From Bacteroidales bacterium UBA1216 (GTDB taxonomy: Bacteria; Bacteroidota; Bacteroidia; Bacteroidales; Paludibacteraceae), in assembly GCA_002309255.1 (NCBI GenBank), contig DBXI01000062.1:1-34303 (forward strand): a DNA stretch of 34,303 nucleotides, read 5' to 3'. Shown here piece after piece: positions 31,574 through 34,303 of this stretch; the first letter of the stretch is position 1; every line of letters begins with the position of its first letter. Made by a program: the position numbers and the translations under genes. Under the pieces are notes generated by a model that saw only the letters and a program-made list of their open reading frames with translations, was not told the origin of the DNA and did not search any database.

Positions 31574-31605
31574 CAAAATTACAAAAAATATATTTATATC
31601 GCAAG
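31574..31605 (-). promoter_or_regulatory. Promoter of the glutathione peroxidase operon
   Basis: On the - strand CTTG (31602-31605), 20-nt spacer, TAATTTTG (31574-31581). The leader to the ATG at 31518 is about 50 nt. No further promoter-like sequence was found between the nine genes, though weaker ones could exist. Confidence 0.75.
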
Positions 31606-31727
31606 CGATTTATCAAAAAAGTGCAAAAAAGTAGTCTCTTTTTTATGATTTTACAAAACAGACTTTACAAAATGTCGTGCGCGATATTATTTAGTTTTCT
31701 TCTGCGTGTCGCGAAAAGACGAGTTAT

Positions 31728-32345
31728 TTACTCCACATAACTCACATAACTGCCTCGCACGCATTTCCATCGGCCGTCATTGAGCAGGATGACATCATCG
31801 CCATAGACTCCGCTGATCTTGTCGCCATTCTGGTCGATGCCAAACTGCCTGCCGCTCTGCTGAACAATCCAACATTCGTTCCAGCAGATCCAAGGGCTAA
31901 CCTCTGAATAGAAACTCAGTTTCTCGCCGTTGCAGCGATAGACGTACCACAGGTTGGGGTTCTTCTGGCACGCCACATAATTGAACGGATAGTATAGTAT
32001 TTCCGAACCATAAACACCGCTGACTTTATCGCCGTTGGCATCATACAGATACCAAGTGTTGCCGTTTCGCACCTTGTAGTAGCCGTTGTAGAGCAGACCT
32101 ATCTCGTCACCATAAACAATAGTACTACTGCCGCTCTTGACATAGACACGCCCGTTGTATATGCGTACATGGTAGCCGTTCCACAGATCCTGATAATCCT
32201 CTGTGCACCACTGGATTTTGCGGGTAGTCACTTCGTGACCGCTATCCTCGAACCATAGTTTGTACTTGTCCGACACCACATATTGGGCGGACATTGTGAG
32301 GCTGGCGGTCAGGGCTACAAACAGGATAAGTAAATAGCGTTTCAT
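31728..32345 (-). CDS. Secreted repeat (WG-like) protein
   Basis: 205 residues from the ATG at 32345, chosen because a signal peptide starts there (MKRYLLILFVALTASLTMSA). The mature part is rich in Tyr, Trp and Gly, with recurring units such as YLYDANGDKVSGVYGSEILY and FGIDQNGDKISGVYGDDVIL; the pattern (aromatic, short loop, NGDK, SGVYG) resembles WG-repeat beta proteins, but the assignment is loose. It has no lipobox and no T9SS tail, so it is likely periplasmic or released. A C-terminal remnant of a close relative lies at 20877-20964. It is preceded on the same strand by a decayed MmcQ/YjbR copy. Confidence 0.75.
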   Translation of the reverse strand: MKRYLLILFVALTASLTMSAQYVVSDKYKLWFEDSGHEVTTRKIQWCTEDYQDLWNGYHVRIYNGRVYVKSGSSTIVYGDEIGLLYNGYYKVRNGNTWYLYDANGDKVSGVYGSEILYYPFNYVACQKNPNLWYVYRCNGEKLSFYSEVSPWICWNECWIVQQSGRQFGIDQNGDKISGVYGDDVILLNDGRWKCVRGSYVSYVE

Positions 32346-32396
32346 AAGACTCGTGAATTTAGGGATTGGCATTCGTTTATTGTCGTAGAACAAATA

Positions 32397-32519
32397 CTAT
32401 GCCAGTTCGCTCTTCCTCTTACTATATTTCGCGTTAACCATCTCGTACGGATTGCCGATGCAGCAGTATTGCGCTTTCAATTCGTCAAAAATCTCCAGAC
32501 AGGCAAAAGAAACAACGAG
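32397..32519 (-). pseudogene. Decayed copy of the MmcQ/YjbR gene
   Basis: The - strand encodes ALVVSFACLEIFDELKAQYC followed by CIGNPY and then EMVNAKYSKRKSELA and stop. The intact gene at 33720-34067 has VVSLKCQPERIDELKAQYDC, IGNPYN and, 30 residues later, SYEIVKAKYSKKV. So the copy has lost its N-terminal half and an internal piece between IGNPY and E(I/M)V. In-frame stops precede ALVV. It lies between the DUF1295 gene and the secreted repeat protein. Confidence 0.75.
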
Positions 32520-32555
32520 GGCTTATCCCTTATTCCGTAAACATGCACGTCTATA

Positions 32556-33422
32556 CTATATCAACATACGGGTTTGTTTGCGGTACTCGGCATAGCCGGG
32601 TTTGTTGGCTAATTGGCGCTTCTCCATCAATGGGATGCTGATACAGAGGAACATGGCGGACATGGCTATTGCCCCGCCGATGAAGCAATCGATGCCATTC
32701 AAGGCTGCATACATGATCCAGATTCCCCACCAGAACGACATCTCGCCGAAGTAGTTGGGGTGGCGACCATGTTTCCAAAGTCCTACGTTGCAGTACTTGC
32801 CCGGATTGGCAGCACGGAAATCATGTATTTGCTTGTCGGCTATCAGCTGGATGGTCGCGGCAGCAATGCAGACGAGGAAACCGATTGCCAACAGGCAATA
32901 GTTGAGAGGTGAGAGTGGAGAGCTGAAAGAAATGTCGAAGATTTTCAATCCCGGCAGCATGGCAGCGAAGACCACCAGTGTGGGCATCATATTCAGCCCG
33001 AACAGGTTGATCAGATGGAAAACCAACGGATGTTGGCTGCGATACTTGGTGTACCGCCAGTCTTCATGCGCAATGCCCCGAAAAGTGATCGCCCAGTTGC
33101 GCGTCAGTCGCCAGCCCCAGTACCAGGAAGCCACTAACAGCAGGATAACAGGCAGCGTCCAAGCGCCCGTGTAGAACGCCCAGATAAGAAATGCCACCGG
33201 CGGGAATACACTCCAGTACGGGTCATAGACCGACACATTCTCGTAGAGCAACCCGAATGCCCAAACAATGATTGTGGCCAATACGTCCGCCAAAAATAGA
33301 GCAGTTAGAGGTGAGAGATTAGAGGTGAGAACATTAAACAGCAGCACGCCTGCCACACCGGCAAGCACGTAGATGGCGGTAATCAGCGCCACGCTGCACC
33401 ATTTGGAATAATCTCGTTTCAT
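32556..33422 (-). CDS. DUF1295 / steroid 5-alpha-reductase-like membrane protein
   Basis: 288 residues, about seven membrane segments. DUF1295 proteins belong to the isoprenylcysteine methyltransferase/steroid-reductase fold. Key motif: GLWKHGRHPNYFGEMSFWWG, with the R-H-P-N-Y-x-G-E signature that binds the cofactor, and near the end PLMEKRQLANKPGYAEYRKQ. Earlier, WRYTKYRSQHP matches the family's cytoplasmic loop. Two short stretches, TSNLSPLT (about residues 33-40) and SSPLSPLN (about 166-173), are encoded by short DNA repeats of the kind seen before other genes and may be insertions. Substrate unknown. It follows DUF1294 copy 2 by 13 bp. Confidence 0.88.
   Translation of the reverse strand: MKRDYSKWCSVALITAIYVLAGVAGVLLFNVLTSNLSPLTALFLADVLATIIVWAFGLLYENVSVYDPYWSVFPPVAFLIWAFYTGAWTLPVILLLVASWYWGWRLTRNWAITFRGIAHEDWRYTKYRSQHPLVFHLINLFGLNMMPTLVVFAAMLPGLKIFDISFSSPLSPLNYCLLAIGFLVCIAAATIQLIADKQIHDFRAANPGKYCNVGLWKHGRHPNYFGEMSFWWGIWIMYAALNGIDCFIGGAIAMSAMFLCISIPLMEKRQLANKPGYAEYRKQTRMLI
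32901..32924 (-). repeat. Short repeat inside the DUF1295 gene (second)
   Basis: The + strand reads gttgagaggtgagagtggag then agct: units of gagaggt/gagagtg. On the - strand it encodes SSPLSPLN in a loop before a membrane segment. Confidence 0.65.
33304..33331 (-). repeat. Short repeat inside the DUF1295 gene (first)
   Basis: The + strand reads gttagaggtgagagattaga then ggtgagaa: two copies of ttagaggtgaga separated by 2 nt. On the - strand it encodes VLTSNLSPLT. Confidence 0.75.
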
Positions 33423-33435
33423 GTTGTTGTTTATT

Positions 33436-33723
33436 TCAGTTATAATACCAAATCAAGAAAACACCTATTATTTGCGCAAGTAGAATCATCGGTATGCCGT
33501 ATTTAAACTTTTTGTGTTGCGTCTTATGATGCCACACTTTCATTCCTACCCATGCACCGACACTGCCGCCACACAGGGAGAGTCCAATCAGCGTCGCCTC
33601 TTTTACCCGCCATACTGACTTCTTTGCCCGGTACTTGTCTATGCCGTACAATAAGAACGTCAGCACATTGATAGCGGCAAAGTAAATGAACGCGATGCAT
33701 GGTATGATTCCGGTTGTTGTCAT
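33436..33723 (-). CDS. DUF1294 small membrane protein (copy 2)
   Basis: 95 residues, paralogue of the protein at 18723. Shared blocks: FLLYGIDKYRAKKSVWRVKE, GSVGAWVGMKVWHHKTQHKK and FKYGIPMILLAQ. Two hydrophobic segments plus a short C-terminal one; inner membrane; function unknown. Its ATG overlaps the stop codon of the MmcQ/YjbR gene (ATGA), so the two are translated together, and DUF1295 follows by 13 bp. Confidence 0.88.
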   Translation of the reverse strand: MTTTGIIPCIAFIYFAAINVLTFLLYGIDKYRAKKSVWRVKEATLIGLSLCGGSVGAWVGMKVWHHKTQHKKFKYGIPMILLAQIIGVFLIWYYN

Positions 33724-34067
33724 ACTTTCTTGCTGTATTTGGCTTTGACTATTTCATAGGAGTTGCGGATAAGGTCGCATGCCAACTCGTCGGGTGCAGT
33801 ATGCGGGTCAAGACCAATCCAATGCTTCGGTGACTCGTTATAGGGATTGCCGATGCAGTCGTATTGCGCTTTCAGCTCGTCTATCCGTTCGGGTTGGCAC
33901 TTTAGCGACACCACCTGAAAATCGTTCAGGTCGAAGAAGCAGAACATGTGCCCGCAGACATAGAAAACGAGCACTCCCTCGCCGTTCTTGAATTTCACAA
34001 ACGGTGTCTTCTCTTCTACATCCGCGCCAAGAGAAAGGCAATATTCTCTGTATTCGTCAATGAACAT
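33720..34067 (-). CDS. MmcQ/YjbR family DNA-binding-fold protein
   Basis: 115 residues from the ATG at 34067, where family similarity begins (MFIDEYREYCLSLGADVEE). MmcQ/YjbR proteins have a CyaY-like fold; function not settled. Seen: TPFVKFKNGEGVLVFYVCGH, FCFFDLNDFQVVSLKCQPER, IDELKAQYDCIGNPYNESPK and HWIGLDPHTAPDELACDLI, where the HWIGLD patch is the family's most constant part, then SYEIVKAKYSKK. A broken copy exists at 32397-32519. Between the cupin stop and this start lie 40 bp that include a 10-codon ORF (MTRKETIIIG) overlapping the cupin stop; I attach no meaning to it. Confidence 0.88.
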   Translation of the reverse strand: MFIDEYREYCLSLGADVEEKTPFVKFKNGEGVLVFYVCGHMFCFFDLNDFQVVSLKCQPERIDELKAQYDCIGNPYNESPKHWIGLDPHTAPDELACDLIRNSYEIVKAKYSKKV

Positions 34068-34107
34068 ATTCGCATTGATTAGCCAATTATGATTGTTTCT
34101 TTGCGTG

Positions 34108-34303
34108 TCATAATGATTGTATCTCCGGATGTTGGATGGTGAGTACTTGACCGGGTTCGGCGAAATAGAACATATCAAGCCTGACAGGTTTGGAGCCGCG
34201 GTTCTCACCACGGTGGATAGTGCCTACTACTTCTACCAACACCTCGCCCTCATGGAACGTGCGCTCTTTTCCGTCTGCACAAACAATCGTCAGTTCTCCC
34301 TGT
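34108..34303 (-). CDS. Cupin-domain protein, C-terminal part
   Basis: Open frame entering from the right edge; 64 residues remain. The last strands of a small cupin barrel are seen: GELTIVCADGKERTFHEGEV, LVEVVGTIHRGENRGSKPVR, LDMFYFAEPGQVL, where the T-IHRGENRG block is the cupin motif 2 region (G-x5-P-x-G-x2-H-x3-N in looser form). Ends TIQHPEIQSL. The metal ligands of motif 1 are outside the window, so activity cannot be judged. It is the first visible gene of an operon continuing through MmcQ/YjbR and DUF1294. Confidence 0.75.
   Translation of the reverse strand, partial: QGELTIVCADGKERTFHEGEVLVEVVGTIHRGENRGSKPVRLDMFYFAEPGQVLTIQHPEIQSL

Overview
The window reads as a chromosomal segment of a Bacteroidota bacterium, most likely order Bacteroidales (inference; no rRNA is present). 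The evidence is a recurrent promoter of the form TTTG-N20-TAnnTTTG, the absence of clear Shine-Dalgarno sequences, a very large secreted protein with a type IX (Por) secretion tail, a TonB-dependent receptor next to a lipoprotein, and small families common in this group (DUF4250, DUF4491, DUF1294). I see no tRNA, rRNA, CRISPR array, transposase, integrase or phage gene. The genes look chromosomal, with much local gene decay.

Layout. 1-3.3 kb (+): the end of ATP-type PEP carboxykinase, a terminator, then an archaeal/eukaryotic-type aspartyl-tRNA synthetase followed by a secreted coiled-coil protein. 3.3-13.6 kb (-): a 3,284-residue T9SS cargo protein and, 6 bp downstream, a small secreted protein with a C-terminal membrane anchor. 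13.8-17 kb: guanine deaminase (-), back to back with a COG0731-type radical SAM enzyme and a GT-B glycosyltransferase (+); their promoters overlap. 17-18.5 kb (-): a CDF metal transporter behind the wreck of a metallophosphoesterase gene whose promoter survives. 18.6-20.7 kb (+): DUF1294, low-molecular-weight tyrosine phosphatase, an envelope protein and a GNAT acetyltransferase in one operon. 20.7-21 kb: gene debris. 21-22.6 kb (-): DUF4250, an 85-residue protein, a hexapeptide acetyltransferase and a membrane protein, tightly coupled. 22.6-25.7 kb (-): TonB-dependent receptor, lipoprotein and DUF4491. 25.7-31.6 kb (-): a probable nine-gene operon of glutathione peroxidase, ferritin-like protein, small wHTH protein, MarR regulator, radical SAM enzyme, flavodoxin, GT4 glycosyltransferase, ZIP metal transporter, and an OmpR-type wHTH fused to what looks like a worn histidine-kinase core. 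31.7-34.3 kb (-): a cupin protein (cut by the window edge), MmcQ/YjbR, DUF1294 (second copy), a DUF1295 membrane enzyme, a decayed MmcQ/YjbR copy, and a secreted repeat protein.

The most unusual feature is a set of short tandem tracts with 7-8 bp units, a different unit at most loci. They sit directly in front of start codons and also inside coding sequence: in a signal peptide, in a tyrosine phosphatase, and twice in the DUF1295 protein. The other recurrent theme is deletion scars: four gene remnants, three of them recognisable as relatives of known families or of intact genes in this window. The radical SAM-flavodoxin-MarR group inside a peroxidase/ferritin operon is the best candidate for an undescribed functional system.
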